Shown here one piece after another: positions 8,853-16,343 of a stretch of DNA of 37,749 bases. Below the pieces are notes generated by a model. That model worked only from the letters and a program-made list of their open reading frames with translations, had not been told where the DNA came from and did not search any database. The stretch comes from CAYJFG01 sp051881695 (GTDB taxonomy: Bacteria > Bacillota > Clostridia > Oscillospirales > Acutalibacteraceae). The translations under genes were made by a program, and so were the position numbers. The stretch is taken from assembly GCA_051881695.1 (NCBI GenBank), contig JBJEQJ010000025.1, forward strand, positions 1-37,749, read 5' to 3'. Position 1 is the first letter of the stretch. Every line of letters begins with the position of its first letter.

Positions 8853-8879
8853 AGCAGACTCCTTATCAGTATAAAGGGA

Positions 8880-9620
8880 TTATTTGTAATCCTTATAACA
8901 GCCGTAAATTTCCTTCATTTCATCTGTAAGCGTTCCGTCGTCATTTTCGATAAACAGCGTTTTTTCGCTTACAAGTCCTCCGGGATTAGCACCGAGCTTA
9001 CCCTCAAGCAAAAACAGCTTTGGCGGCTTGCTTTTCCTCTGCTGAACAAGACGCAGCCGTTTCGGCTCTATGCCTGCGTTTCTAAAGCTAAGCAATATAT
9101 CTGTAAGACGTTCAGGCCGTTGACAAAGACAGAACCTTCCGCCGAATTTCAGAACAGCTGCGGCGGCTTTGGTAATATCGTCAATACTGCACATAACCTC
9201 GTGTCGGGCTATTTTGTGAGATGTATTCGGGTTTACAATTCCGCTTCCGCCCGTTTTGTACGGGGGGTTGCATACGGCAAGGTCGAAATATCCGAAAGGC
9301 ACTTTGCCCTTTAGTTTTTTTAAATCATCGTTTATTACGGTTATTTTGTCATTGAGAGAATTCAGCTCCACGCTCCGCTTTAGCATATCTGCGGCGTTTT
9401 CCTGAATTTCAACGGCGGTTATCTCCTTTGGGGGATTTTCCCTGCACCAAATAAGAGGTATTGTTCCGCATCCGCTGCCAAGCTCAATTGCCTTATCACA
9501 TCGTTTTGGTCTTGAAAAGCTTGCAAGAAGTATTGTGTCTGTAGTAAAGTGATGCTCATCAGATACTATCACCCTTACGCCGTTTCCTAGCGGCTCTGTT
9601 TTTTCACCCTGAAGCAGCAT
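8880..9620 (-). CDS. trmN6: tRNA1(Val) adenine-37 N6-methyltransferase-like protein (YabB/TrmN6 family)
   Basis: 246 aa class I SAM-dependent methyltransferase. It has the SAM-binding motif IELGSGCGTIPLIW (about 45-58), the acidic residue in AVEIQENA, and NPPY (118-121), the catalytic motif of N6-adenine methyltransferases. The start HHFTTDTILLASF is typical of the family. The neighbourhood (holB, ricT, rsmI) matches Bacillus yabB. The exact tRNA target is inferred from E. coli TrmN6 and could differ in Firmicutes. GGAGG stands six bases before the ATG. Confidence 0.85.
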   Translation of the reverse strand: MLLQGEKTEPLGNGVRVIVSDEHHFTTDTILLASFSRPKRCDKAIELGSGCGTIPLIWCRENPPKEITAVEIQENAADMLKRSVELNSLNDKITVINDDLKKLKGKVPFGYFDLAVCNPPYKTGGSGIVNPNTSHKIARHEVMCSIDDITKAAAAVLKFGGRFCLCQRPERLTDILLSFRNAGIEPKRLRLVQQRKSKPPKLFLLEGKLGANPGGLVSEKTLFIENDDGTLTDEMKEIYGCYKDYK

Positions 9621-9707
9621 TTAATCCCTCCGAAAAGTATTTTAAAAATTATACCAAATTAAAAGCAAAAACACAACTGCCGCAGTAATGAACAGACAAC
9701 AAAAGCA

Positions 9708-9736
9708 AAAGCGGCAGATAGATACTCTGCCGCTTT
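9708..9736 (-). terminator. Terminator of the ferredoxin gene
   Basis: Perfect 11-bp stem AAAGCGGCAGA / TCTGCCGCTTT with a 7-base loop, followed on the minus strand by TGCTTTTG. It lies 30 bases after the ferredoxin stop codon, so the ferredoxin is probably a single-gene transcript. Confidence 0.75.
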
Positions 9737-9765
9737 AAATCTGTGTTTGCTTAATATGTTGTCAA

Positions 9766-9936
9766 TTATTCCTGTGTAGGAGCGTCTACCGGGCAAGTTT
9801 CTGCACAGCTTCCGCACTCTGTACAAGCGTCAGCGTCGATAACGTATTTACCGTCACCCTCAGAAATAGCCTCAACAGGGCACTCACTTGCACAAGCGCC
9901 GCAGGAAATGCAATCATCACTAATTACGTATGCCAT
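9766..9936 (-). CDS. Small 2[4Fe-4S] ferredoxin
   Basis: 56 aa, a short gene with a strong AAGGAGG ribosome site. Two full CxxCxxCxxxC clusters are visible: C9, C12, C15, C19 followed by Pro, and C38, C41, C44, C48 followed by Pro. This is the clostridial-type low-potential electron carrier used with pyruvate:ferredoxin oxidoreductase, hydrogenase and similar enzymes. It has its own promoter (9968-9995) and terminator (9708-9736). It stands between ricT and the trmN6-like gene, where Bacillus has yabA. Confidence 0.95.
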   Translation of the reverse strand: MAYVISDDCISCGACASECPVEAISEGDGKYVIDADACTECGSCAETCPVDAPTQE

Positions 9937-9967
9937 TATGCACACCTCCTTCTTTATTTACAACTAT

Positions 9968-9995
9968 ATTGTATCATTGTTTTAGAAAAAAGCAA
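9968..9995 (-). promoter_or_regulatory. Probable SigA-type promoter of the ferredoxin gene
   Basis: On the minus strand: TTGCTT (9995-9990), 16-base spacer, TACAAT (9973-9968). The -10 box is about 32 bases upstream of the ferredoxin start. Found by eye only. Confidence 0.5.
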
Positions 9996-10051
9996 CCGTT
10001 TTATTCAAAAAAGTATTATTTTACAGCTATTTTACAGCACACGGCTTTCTT

Positions 10052-10915
10052 TTATTCCAGACCCTTAAGTTGTTCAATCTCTTTTCTGTCAAGCTTTATC
10101 TGCGCGTCTTTTAAAAGCTTAACTTCCTTTACCTTAAAGGTAAGGGGAGCAGCCTCCGGTGCTCTGTCCATTCTGACCTTCAAAATACCCGTAAGCAAAT
10201 TCTGGTCGACTACCTGTCCTTTCCCTTCGGGCGTGCTTACAATAGCGCCCACCTTTGGTGTGGTTTTAAGAAGGTCAAGGTATGCCTCCTGCTCATATTT
10301 AAGACAGCACATAAGTCTGCCGCAGGTGCCTGATATTTTAACGGGACTAAGCGATAAACCCTGTTCTTTAGCCATTTTAATTGATACAGGCTGAAATTCT
10401 CCCAAAAATGTAGAACAGCAAAACGGTTTGCCGCACATTCCAAGACCGCCCAGCATCTTTGCTTCGTCACGCACGCCTATTTGTCTTAGCTCAATTCTGG
10501 TTCTGAAAACAGACGCCAAATCCTTTACAAGCGCACGGAAATCAACTCTGCCGTCGGCAGTAAAATAAAAAAGTATTTTACTGTTGTCAAATGTATATTC
10601 AACGTCCACAAGCTTCATTTCAAGCTTGTGATTTTCAATTTTCTTTTCACATATTTCAAAGGCTTCCTTTTCTTTTCTGCGGTTTTCCTTTGTTTTTTCA
10701 ATATCCTCCGGCGTTGCTGTTCTGATAAGCTTTTTAAGAGGATGAATAATATCCTCGTCGGGTACTTCCTTGTTTGCGCTTGCAACATATCCGCACTCAA
10801 CGCCTCTTGCAGTTTCTACTATAACAGCCTCTCCTTCTTTAAGGGTGCTTCCGTCCGGGTCAAAATAATATACTTTTCCAACCTCTTTAAAGCGTACTCC
10901 TATTACTTCTGCCAT
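10052..10915 (-). CDS. ricT: PSP1-domain protein RicT (YaaT)
   Basis: 287 aa from the chosen ATG. It has the cysteine-rich PSP1/YaaT signature GMCGKPFCCSTFL, then GTCGRLMCCLKYEQ. In Bacillus subtilis RicT (YaaT) acts with RicA (YmcA) and RicF (YlbF) in a complex carrying iron-sulfur clusters that promotes RNase Y processing and affects sporulation and competence. An upstream in-frame extension to 10978 exists, but GGAGG with 5-base spacing points to ATG 10915. It follows holB by 17 bases, the same order as B. subtilis holB-yaaT. Confidence 0.92.
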   Translation of the reverse strand: MAEVIGVRFKEVGKVYYFDPDGSTLKEGEAVIVETARGVECGYVASANKEVPDEDIIHPLKKLIRTATPEDIEKTKENRRKEKEAFEICEKKIENHKLEMKLVDVEYTFDNSKILFYFTADGRVDFRALVKDLASVFRTRIELRQIGVRDEAKMLGGLGMCGKPFCCSTFLGEFQPVSIKMAKEQGLSLSPVKISGTCGRLMCCLKYEQEAYLDLLKTTPKVGAIVSTPEGKGQVVDQNLLTGILKVRMDRAPEAAPLTFKVKEVKLLKDAQIKLDRKEIEQLKGLE

Positions 10916-10932
10916 TTTTACCTCCACATATG

Positions 10933-11793
10933 TCAAATGTATTTTTGTTGTCTTAGTGAGCTGCAAAGCCACGTGCAAAACAGGTTTGCATTTGCGTTAA
11001 AGCTCAGCATTTCTCTTGCGTCCTGCGTTATTTTAACTATATTTATAAGCCCCTGCCTTTTTACACCCAGGGATAGCCTTTGTGCAGCTTCTGATGCGTT
11101 TTTTGCGCCTGTAATGCCGTACCTTAATGCCTCCCCGGTAATTTCGGCAAGGCACACAAGCGCTTTCTCTGCAAGCGCTCTGTCGGAATATTTCCCCGTA
11201 ACGGCAAGCAGGGGGTATTCCGTTTTTTCACAAATAGCGCCGGCGGTTGCCAAAGCAAGCTCAAAAGCCTGCTCATTTTGTCCAGATGTATCTTCCTTTC
11301 CAATATGAAAAACGGTTGTTCGTGAGCGAATAGTGGGGAGAAGACCCTCATAGCTTTCGCAGGTCAGTATAAAAAGAATATTCTGCGGCGGCTCTTCAAG
11401 CATTTTTAAAAACGCATTTTGAGCTTCTGACTGCATTTTGTCGGCATTTTCAAGAACATAAGCCTTATTTTTTGCTTCATTAGGCTTAATATATGCATCA
11501 ATGCATATTTTTCTTATCTCCGCTATATTGATAATCTCTTTTTTGCCTGATTTCTCTGCAAAGTAAACATCGCCGTGATTATGCTGTAATGCATTTTGGC
11601 ACCCTCTGCACCGCATACACGGTCTGTTGTCCTCCTTGCATACTGCATACATACAAAGGTAATTTACTGCAAGCTTCAGCAGGCTTTTGTCAGAAGATTC
11701 TAAAGCTACAGAGTGAGAAAGACGACCGCTGTTCACCGCCGAGTAAAGCTTAGGTAAATAGCTTTTAATGTCTGCTGAAGATATATTCTCCAC
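10933..11793 (-). CDS. holB: DNA polymerase III delta' subunit
   Basis: 286 aa clamp-loader AAA+ protein. It has the zinc-binding cysteine group (CKEDNRPCMRCRGC), no intact Walker A (normal for delta'), the segment NADKMQSEAQNAFLKMLEEP and the SRT motif (IRSRTTVFHI). It helps load the sliding clamp during replication. It starts with GTG 11793 after AGGAGG at about 9 bases. First gene of the minus-strand housekeeping block; its promoter should lie in the divergent region 11794-12201. Confidence 0.92.
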   Translation of the reverse strand: MENISSADIKSYLPKLYSAVNSGRLSHSVALESSDKSLLKLAVNYLCMYAVCKEDNRPCMRCRGCQNALQHNHGDVYFAEKSGKKEIINIAEIRKICIDAYIKPNEAKNKAYVLENADKMQSEAQNAFLKMLEEPPQNILFILTCESYEGLLPTIRSRTTVFHIGKEDTSGQNEQAFELALATAGAICEKTEYPLLAVTGKYSDRALAEKALVCLAEITGEALRYGITGAKNASEAAQRLSLGVKRQGLINIVKITQDAREMLSFNANANLFCTWLCSSLRQQKYI

Positions 11794-12201
11794 GCTGTAT
11801 TCCCTCCTATGCAGAAAATCTTACATTCCCTAATATAATAACATTTTTGCATATAAAAAGTCAAATAAACTGCTTGCCGATAATTTAAGCATAAATAAAG
11901 AAATTTTCTATATAAAAAGTGTGCTGATTTTAACCCTTAATCAGAGTTTTTTATATAAAGATGGAAATAATAATTGCAGGAATTATGAAATTTATGGCAA
12001 AATATACAACAGGGTATTATTGTACAAATTCATATTATTAAAATTGTACAAAAGTGAGATTGTTGAAAAATTTTTATAAAAATTTAATGACTTTACAAAA
12101 AATATGTGGTATAATTACATATAATTTAAGAAGAGCAGGTTTATATTGTGTAAAACTTATAGTTTTTTTCGATTTCTTGCTTATTCTGAATTTTCACAGA
12201 G
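11794..12201. other. Divergent intergenic region, holB (-) / phoH (+)
   Basis: About 400 AT-rich bases without a gene. On the plus strand a perfect TATAAT occurs at 12110-12115, with only a weak -35 match (ATGACT, 17 bases upstream), as a possible phoH promoter. Two copies of TTGTACAA lie upstream of it. A holB promoter on the minus strand is expected but was not clearly recognised. No open frame or RNA gene was seen. Confidence 0.5.
12020..12051. promoter_or_regulatory. Paired palindrome TTGTACAA, possible operator
   Basis: The 8-base palindrome TTGTACAA occurs at 12020-12027 and 12044-12051, 24 bases from start to start. Both lie 60-95 bases upstream of the candidate phoH -10 box. I do not recognise the matching regulator. 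Confidence 0.35.
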
Positions 12202-13179
12202 GTGGAAAGTATTATAGAACAAATTATTAATATCGACAGAATGGAGCACGCCGCCGCTTTGTTTGGAAGCTTCGACGAAAATATTAAATTAATTGAAAAC
12301 CAATATGCTGTTGCGGTAGTAAGCAGAGGTTCAGATCTGAAAATTACAGGCGACCCGGAGGGCGTAGCCAAGGCGGTCAGAGTAATAGAAAGTCTGCTCA
12401 GCTTAATTAACAGAGGCGAAAGCTTAAGCGAGCAGAACGTAAGGTACTGTATGTCGCTTGTAAATGAGGGCAGCGAGCAAAAAATAGAGCAGCTTGCAGG
12501 GGACTGTATCTGCATTACTTCAAAGGGAAAGCCCGTAAAGCCTAAAACACTCGGGCAGAAAAAATACTGCACCGCAATTAAGGAAAATACAATCACCATT
12601 GGTGTAGGCCCTGCCGGAACAGGAAAAACCTATCTTGCTGTTGCAATGGCAGTAACAGCCTTTCGTTCAAGAGAGATAAACAGAATTATCCTTACAAGAC
12701 CGGCGGTGGAAGCAGGCGAAAAGCTCGGCTTTCTACCCGGAGATTTACAAAGCAAGGTTGACCCGTATTTAAGACCGCTGTATGACGCACTGTTTGATAT
12801 GCTGGGAGCCGAAACCTATCAGAAGTATCTGGAAAGAGGAAATATAGAGGTTGCTCCGCTTGCATATATGAGAGGAAGAACGCTTGACGACAGCTTTATA
12901 ATTTTGGACGAGGCGCAGAATACAACCGGAGAACAGATGAAAATGTTTTTAACGCGCCTTGGCTTTAATTCCAAGATGGTTATCACCGGAGATATAACGC
13001 AGATTGACCTGCCGGGCGGAACTAAAAGCGGACTTAAGGAATGTGTCAGAGTTTTGAAAAACATTGACGATATAGCAAATGTAACATTTAATGAAAAAGA
13101 TGTTGTTCGGCACAAATTAGTACAGGATATAATTAAAGCTTACGAAAAAAACGAGGAGGCTAAGCGAAGAAATGGATAA
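12202..13179 (+). CDS. phoH: PhoH family ATPase
   Basis: 325 aa in the longest reading. PhoH-like P-loop protein: N-terminal KH-like region, Walker A GPAGTGKT (136-143), then TRPAVEAGEKLGFLPG, Walker B FIILDEAQN, and TGDITQIDLP. Family members are thought to be RNA-linked ATPases; next to ybeY a role in rRNA or RNA processing is likely. The start is uncertain. GTG 12202 has no ribosome site before it, because AGAGGTGG overlaps it. That site is well placed for ATT 12211 (5 bases), which would be a rare start codon. The next ATG (12241) would cut the conserved N-terminus. First gene of phoH-ybeY-dgkA-era; its stop overlaps ybeY by 8 bases. Confidence 0.93.
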   Translation: MESIIEQIINIDRMEHAAALFGSFDENIKLIENQYAVAVVSRGSDLKITGDPEGVAKAVRVIESLLSLINRGESLSEQNVRYCMSLVNEGSEQKIEQLAGDCICITSKGKPVKPKTLGQKKYCTAIKENTITIGVGPAGTGKTYLAVAMAVTAFRSREINRIILTRPAVEAGEKLGFLPGDLQSKVDPYLRPLYDALFDMLGAETYQKYLERGNIEVAPLAYMRGRTLDDSFIILDEAQNTTGEQMKMFLTRLGFNSKMVITGDITQIDLPGGTKSGLKECVRVLKNIDDIANVTFNEKDVVRHKLVQDIIKAYEKNEEAKRRNG

Positions 13180-13669
13180 GATAAGAGTTATAATTACAAA
13201 TAAGCAAAAGGAAGTAAAAATTCCCACAGGACTCAGAATGTTAGTAAGACGCTGCTGCAACGCAGTGCTTAGGATGGAGGAATTCAAGGGTTCTGCAGAA
13301 ATAAGCGTTACATTTGTAAATAACGAGCAGATTCAAAGCTATAACAAGCAGTACAGAGATAAAGATATGGTAACAGATGTTTTGTCCTTTGGTATGGGCG
13401 AAAACGGAGTTTACGATATTGACCCCGACACAGGAGCACAGATTTTGGGCGACGTTGTAATTTCTATGGAAAAAGCGGTGGAGCAGGCGGTTAGATATGA
13501 CCATTCACTTCAAAGAGAGGTTGGTTATTTAACTGCTCATTCCGTTTTGCATCTGCTTGGTTATGACCACGAGGACAATCTGCAGAGGGTTCATATGAGG
13601 GAAAAAGAGGAGTACATTATGGACCAGCTTGGACTTCCTGCTTCTTCAAGCTATATAATAAGCGAATAA
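13172..13669 (+). CDS. ybeY: Endoribonuclease YbeY (rRNA maturation)
   Basis: 165 aa, normal length. It has the zinc site HSVLHLLGYDH with H123, H127 and H133 (H-x3-H-x5-H) and the conserved YRDKDMVTDVLSF segment. It is a single-strand endoribonuclease involved in 16S rRNA 3' processing and ribosome quality control. It overlaps phoH by 8 bases and is followed one base later by dgkA, so translation is tightly coupled. Confidence 0.96.
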   Translation: MDKIRVIITNKQKEVKIPTGLRMLVRRCCNAVLRMEEFKGSAEISVTFVNNEQIQSYNKQYRDKDMVTDVLSFGMGENGVYDIDPDTGAQILGDVVISMEKAVEQAVRYDHSLQREVGYLTAHSVLHLLGYDHEDNLQRVHMREKEEYIMDQLGLPASSSYIISE

Positions 13670-13670
13670 A

Positions 13671-14156
13671 ATGAAGTTTTTATCTGCATTTAAATATGCA
13701 TTGCGCGGAATTATATACTGCGTAAATAATGAGCGTAATATGCGTATTCACCTTGTTGCGGCGTTTTTAGTCTGTTTACTTGCGCTGTATTTCAGGCTTA
13801 CGGCAGAAAAATGGGCTGTACTTTTTATAACTATTGCCGCAGTTATTTCGGCGGAGGCTATTAACACGGCAATAGAAAGACTTTGTAACCGTGTGTGCAG
13901 TGAAAAGGACGAAACAATAAAAATTGTTAAGGATGCGTCCGCAGGGGCAGTGCTTGTGCTTGCTTTTTTTGCTGCTGTTATCGGTGTGCTTCTGTTTTGG
14001 AATCCGCAAAAGCTCTTTTCGGCATTTTTATACATAGCAACAGACCCGGCTAAATTTGCAGTGTTTATTTTATTATTGCTTATCTGCATATTATTTATTG
14101 TGATCGGACCGAAAGAAATGCTGCAAAATGCAAAGGATACGTTCAAAAGAAGATAG
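13671..14156 (+). CDS. dgkA: Diacylglycerol/undecaprenol kinase family membrane protein
   Basis: 161 aa. The DgkA fold is clear: N-terminal FKYALRGIIYCVNNERNMRIHLVAA, the first membrane helices, and the active-site segment EAINTAIERLCNRV, followed by KDASAGAVL. In Gram-positives this family phosphorylates undecaprenol (lipid carrier recycling) rather than diacylglycerol. It is about 40 residues longer than usual, with an extra C-terminal hydrophobic segment (FAVFILLLLICILFIVIG), so an additional membrane helix is likely. It lies between ybeY and era, as in Bacillus. Confidence 0.9.
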   Translation: MKFLSAFKYALRGIIYCVNNERNMRIHLVAAFLVCLLALYFRLTAEKWAVLFITIAAVISAEAINTAIERLCNRVCSEKDETIKIVKDASAGAVLVLAFFAAVIGVLLFWNPQKLFSAFLYIATDPAKFAVFILLLLICILFIVIGPKEMLQNAKDTFKRR

Positions 14157-14188
14157 CCACTTGCTAAATAACAATAATAGGATATAAT

Positions 14189-14224
14189 AAAAGGGCGGAG
14201 AGGTATTATCTCTGCCCTTTTTAA
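14189..14224 (+). terminator. Hairpin with T-run between dgkA and era
   Basis: AAAGGGC-G-GAGA pairs with TCTC-T-GCCCTTT (one G.T pair) and ends in a T-run, so it can act as an intrinsic terminator or attenuator inside the operon. Just upstream a possible promoter is visible (TTGCTA at 14161-14166, 16-base spacer, TATAAT at 14183-14188), which would start transcription inside the hairpin. The two readings exclude each other in part. Confidence 0.55.
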
Positions 14225-14253
14225 AGGTTAAGGAAAAGATACGGAGGTATATT

Positions 14254-15192
14254 TTGAGTAAGGATAATAAAAAAGAAATTATAGATAACAACGAAAAAAC
14301 AGCATTTGTTGCCATTGTAGGCAGACCGAATGTCGGTAAATCGTCCATATTAAACAGAATGTTAGGTCAGAAGATTTCAATAGTATCAAGTAAGCCGCAA
14401 ACGACAAGAACAAGAATTATGGGTGTTTTAACCGAGGCTGAAACACAGCTTGTTTTTATTGATACTCCCGGCATGCATAAGCCGAGAACAGAGCTTGGCA
14501 GCTATATGGTGCGCTCAGTGAGCGAATCGGTTATGGGTGTTGACGCCTGTCTGCTTGTTGCCGAGGCAGGAAGAGAGGCGTCTGCTACAGAGCTTTCGCT
14601 GATTGAAAAATTCAAGGCAAACGGTATACCTGCGGTGCTTGCAATTAACAAAATTGATTTGCTTAAAAATAAAGAGGAGCTTATTAAGGATATTGCCGCA
14701 TACAGCGAAAAATATAATTTTACGGCGGTAGTTCCGGTGTCTGCTCAAAACGGCAGCGGTATGGAGGAGCTAAAAAGCGAGCTTAAAGTATTGGCGCAGC
14801 AGGGCGGCCACTTCTTTGATGAAGACACCCTGACCGACCAACCTGAGAGAGTTATTGCGGGAGAAATAATAAGAGAAAAGATACTGCGCCTGACAGATAA
14901 GGAAATACCGCACGGAACGGCAGTTGTTGTAGAAAAAATGAAGACAAGACAGGATAGCTCCATTGTTGATATTGACGCAACGATTTACTGCGAAAGGGAA
15001 AGCCACAAGGGTATTATTATAGGTAAAAAGGGCGCAATGCTTAAAAAAATAGGAACCTATGCCAGAGAGGATATGGAAAGATTTTTTGACTGCAAAATTA
15101 ATCTTACGCTTTGGGTAAAGGTTAAAGAGGATTGGCGCAACAGGCAGAATATTCTGCGTTCACTCGGTTACGACAGCAGTAATTTTGACTGA
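14254..15192 (+). CDS. era: GTPase Era
   Basis: 312 aa, slightly longer at the N-terminus than usual. It has GTPase motifs GRPNVGKSS (G1), the switch region KPQTTRTRIMG, DTPG (G3), NKIDLL (G4) and VSAQNGSG (G5). The C-terminal KH domain shows IIIGKKGAMLKKIG. It binds the 3' end of 16S rRNA and checks 30S assembly, which suits its neighbours ybeY and phoH. The start is TTG 14254 behind GGAGG at about 8 bases; no ATG is available before the G1 motif. Confidence 0.96.
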   Translation: MSKDNKKEIIDNNEKTAFVAIVGRPNVGKSSILNRMLGQKISIVSSKPQTTRTRIMGVLTEAETQLVFIDTPGMHKPRTELGSYMVRSVSESVMGVDACLLVAEAGREASATELSLIEKFKANGIPAVLAINKIDLLKNKEELIKDIAAYSEKYNFTAVVPVSAQNGSGMEELKSELKVLAQQGGHFFDEDTLTDQPERVIAGEIIREKILRLTDKEIPHGTAVVVEKMKTRQDSSIVDIDATIYCERESHKGIIIGKKGAMLKKIGTYAREDMERFFDCKINLTLWVKVKEDWRNRQNILRSLGYDSSNFD

Positions 15193-15335
15193 TGTAAAAT
15201 AAACGTCATCGCTTAAAATTTGAATTCCAAAAATTTACTCACTTTCTTTCTACAATTTACACGCTATATCACACTCTGATAAGTATATACTGTTATAGGA
15301 TGATAATCCAAAATTAATACAGGGGTGTTTAAGAT

Positions 15336-15509
15336 ATGGAAGAAGCAGATGCATGGACAAATTTTTTACAGTCGGGCAGCGTGCTTGACTATTTAACGTA
15401 TAAATCAATTTCAAACAGCAGGGAAAATCCTGCCGGAAATTCCCCGGAGGAGTCGGAAAATGAAAATCAGGACGGACGGTCTGATTATCAGGGAACAAAA
15501 TATTGGTGA
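15336..15509 (+). CDS. yqzL: YqzL-like small protein
   Basis: 57 aa, with AGGGG eight bases or so before the ATG. The N-terminal half has W7, F10, G14, then LDYLTYK, resembling the short YqzL family (W..F...G....YL..K) that lies between era and recO in Bacillus. The function is unknown. The last 50 bases overlap recO in a different frame, and the recO ribosome site lies inside this gene, so it may serve translational coupling. The match rests on pattern and position, since the protein is too short for more. Confidence 0.7.
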   Translation: MEEADAWTNFLQSGSVLDYLTYKSISNSRENPAGNSPEESENENQDGRSDYQGTKYW

Positions 15510-16215
15510 GCAGGACAGACTGGTTACTATTTTAACAAGAGAAAACGGGCTTGTAAGAGCTTTCGTAAAAAACGCACGAAATATAAAAAGTCCCAAGGGG
15601 GCGTCTACAAGACTTTTGTGCTACTCTCGCTTTGTTATTTTCAAAGGGAGAGATACATATACAGTTGATGAAGCACAAACACAGGAGATGTTTGTGCCGC
15701 TTAGAAGCGACGTTGTAAAAATGTCACTTGCACAGTATTTTTGCGAGCTTGCTATGTATTTTGTCGCAGAGAATATGCAGTCTGAAATGTATCTGAGATT
15801 ATTTTTAAACGCCCTTTATATTCTCTCAAAGGGAACAAGGCCATTAGGACTTGTAAAAGCGGCAACAGAATTAAGGCTTCTCTCCATAGCCGGTTATATG
15901 CCCGATTTTGTTTGCTGTGCAGAGTGTAAAAGCTATGAGGACGAGAATATGCATTTTATGCCGAAAAGAGGCATACTCATCTGTTCCGAATGTATTAAGC
16001 AGCACAATAAATATGCAGACGAATACAAAATTAATACCGGAATAGGTGTAACAACTGCAATGCGCCACTGTATTTATGCACCGTTTGAAAAGCTTTTCAG
16101 CTTCAATTTATCGAAAAGCTCTGTGGATTTGCTTGAAAGAGTGAGCGAGGAATATATGGTAAATATATGCGATAGGGTTCCGGGAACGCTTGATTTTTAT
16201 AAAGCTATAAAATAA
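15460..16215 (+). CDS. recO: DNA repair protein RecO
   Basis: 251 aa, normal. It has an N-terminal OB-fold (TDGLIIREQNIGEQDRLVTI, then GLVRAFVKNARN), a helical domain, and a four-cysteine zinc site (CCAEC ... CSEC). It helps RecR load RecA onto SSB-coated single strands and anneals DNA. ATG 15460 follows GGAGG. It overlaps the yqzL-like gene by 50 bases. The order era-yqzL-recO is conserved in Firmicutes. Confidence 0.94.
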   Translation: MKIRTDGLIIREQNIGEQDRLVTILTRENGLVRAFVKNARNIKSPKGASTRLLCYSRFVIFKGRDTYTVDEAQTQEMFVPLRSDVVKMSLAQYFCELAMYFVAENMQSEMYLRLFLNALYILSKGTRPLGLVKAATELRLLSIAGYMPDFVCCAECKSYEDENMHFMPKRGILICSECIKQHNKYADEYKINTGIGVTTAMRHCIYAPFEKLFSFNLSKSSVDLLERVSEEYMVNICDRVPGTLDFYKAIK

Positions 16216-16343
16216 AACGGAGCTTTATTAAAACACTGTTGTAGCTAACGACAAAAGAACCCAGTAAATATTATTTTCAGAATTACAACATTGCAGGTGC
16301 GGCAAGATAAACTTTTGCTGAATTAAATAAGGAATGGTAATAT

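Noticed and set aside
9676..9690. Dispersed repeat shared by 9676, 19593 and 23314 (CCGCAGTA)
   Set aside because: The match is short, and ACTGC-C-GCAGT is self-palindromic, so chance or local hairpins explain it.
10916..10978. 21-residue N-terminal extension of RicT
   Set aside because: GGAGG with 5-base spacing marks ATG 10915, and the extension would overlap the holB 3' end.
10628..11308. 226-codon plus-strand open frame opposite ricT and holB
   Set aside because: It lies wholly antisense to two clear genes, has a Cys/Phe/Ser-rich composition typical of antisense frames, and no ribosome site.
16231..16262. Second copy of the inverted-repeat element (AAAACACTGTTG...)
   Set aside because: Only about eight bases resemble the element end; there is no partner arm or central hairpin.
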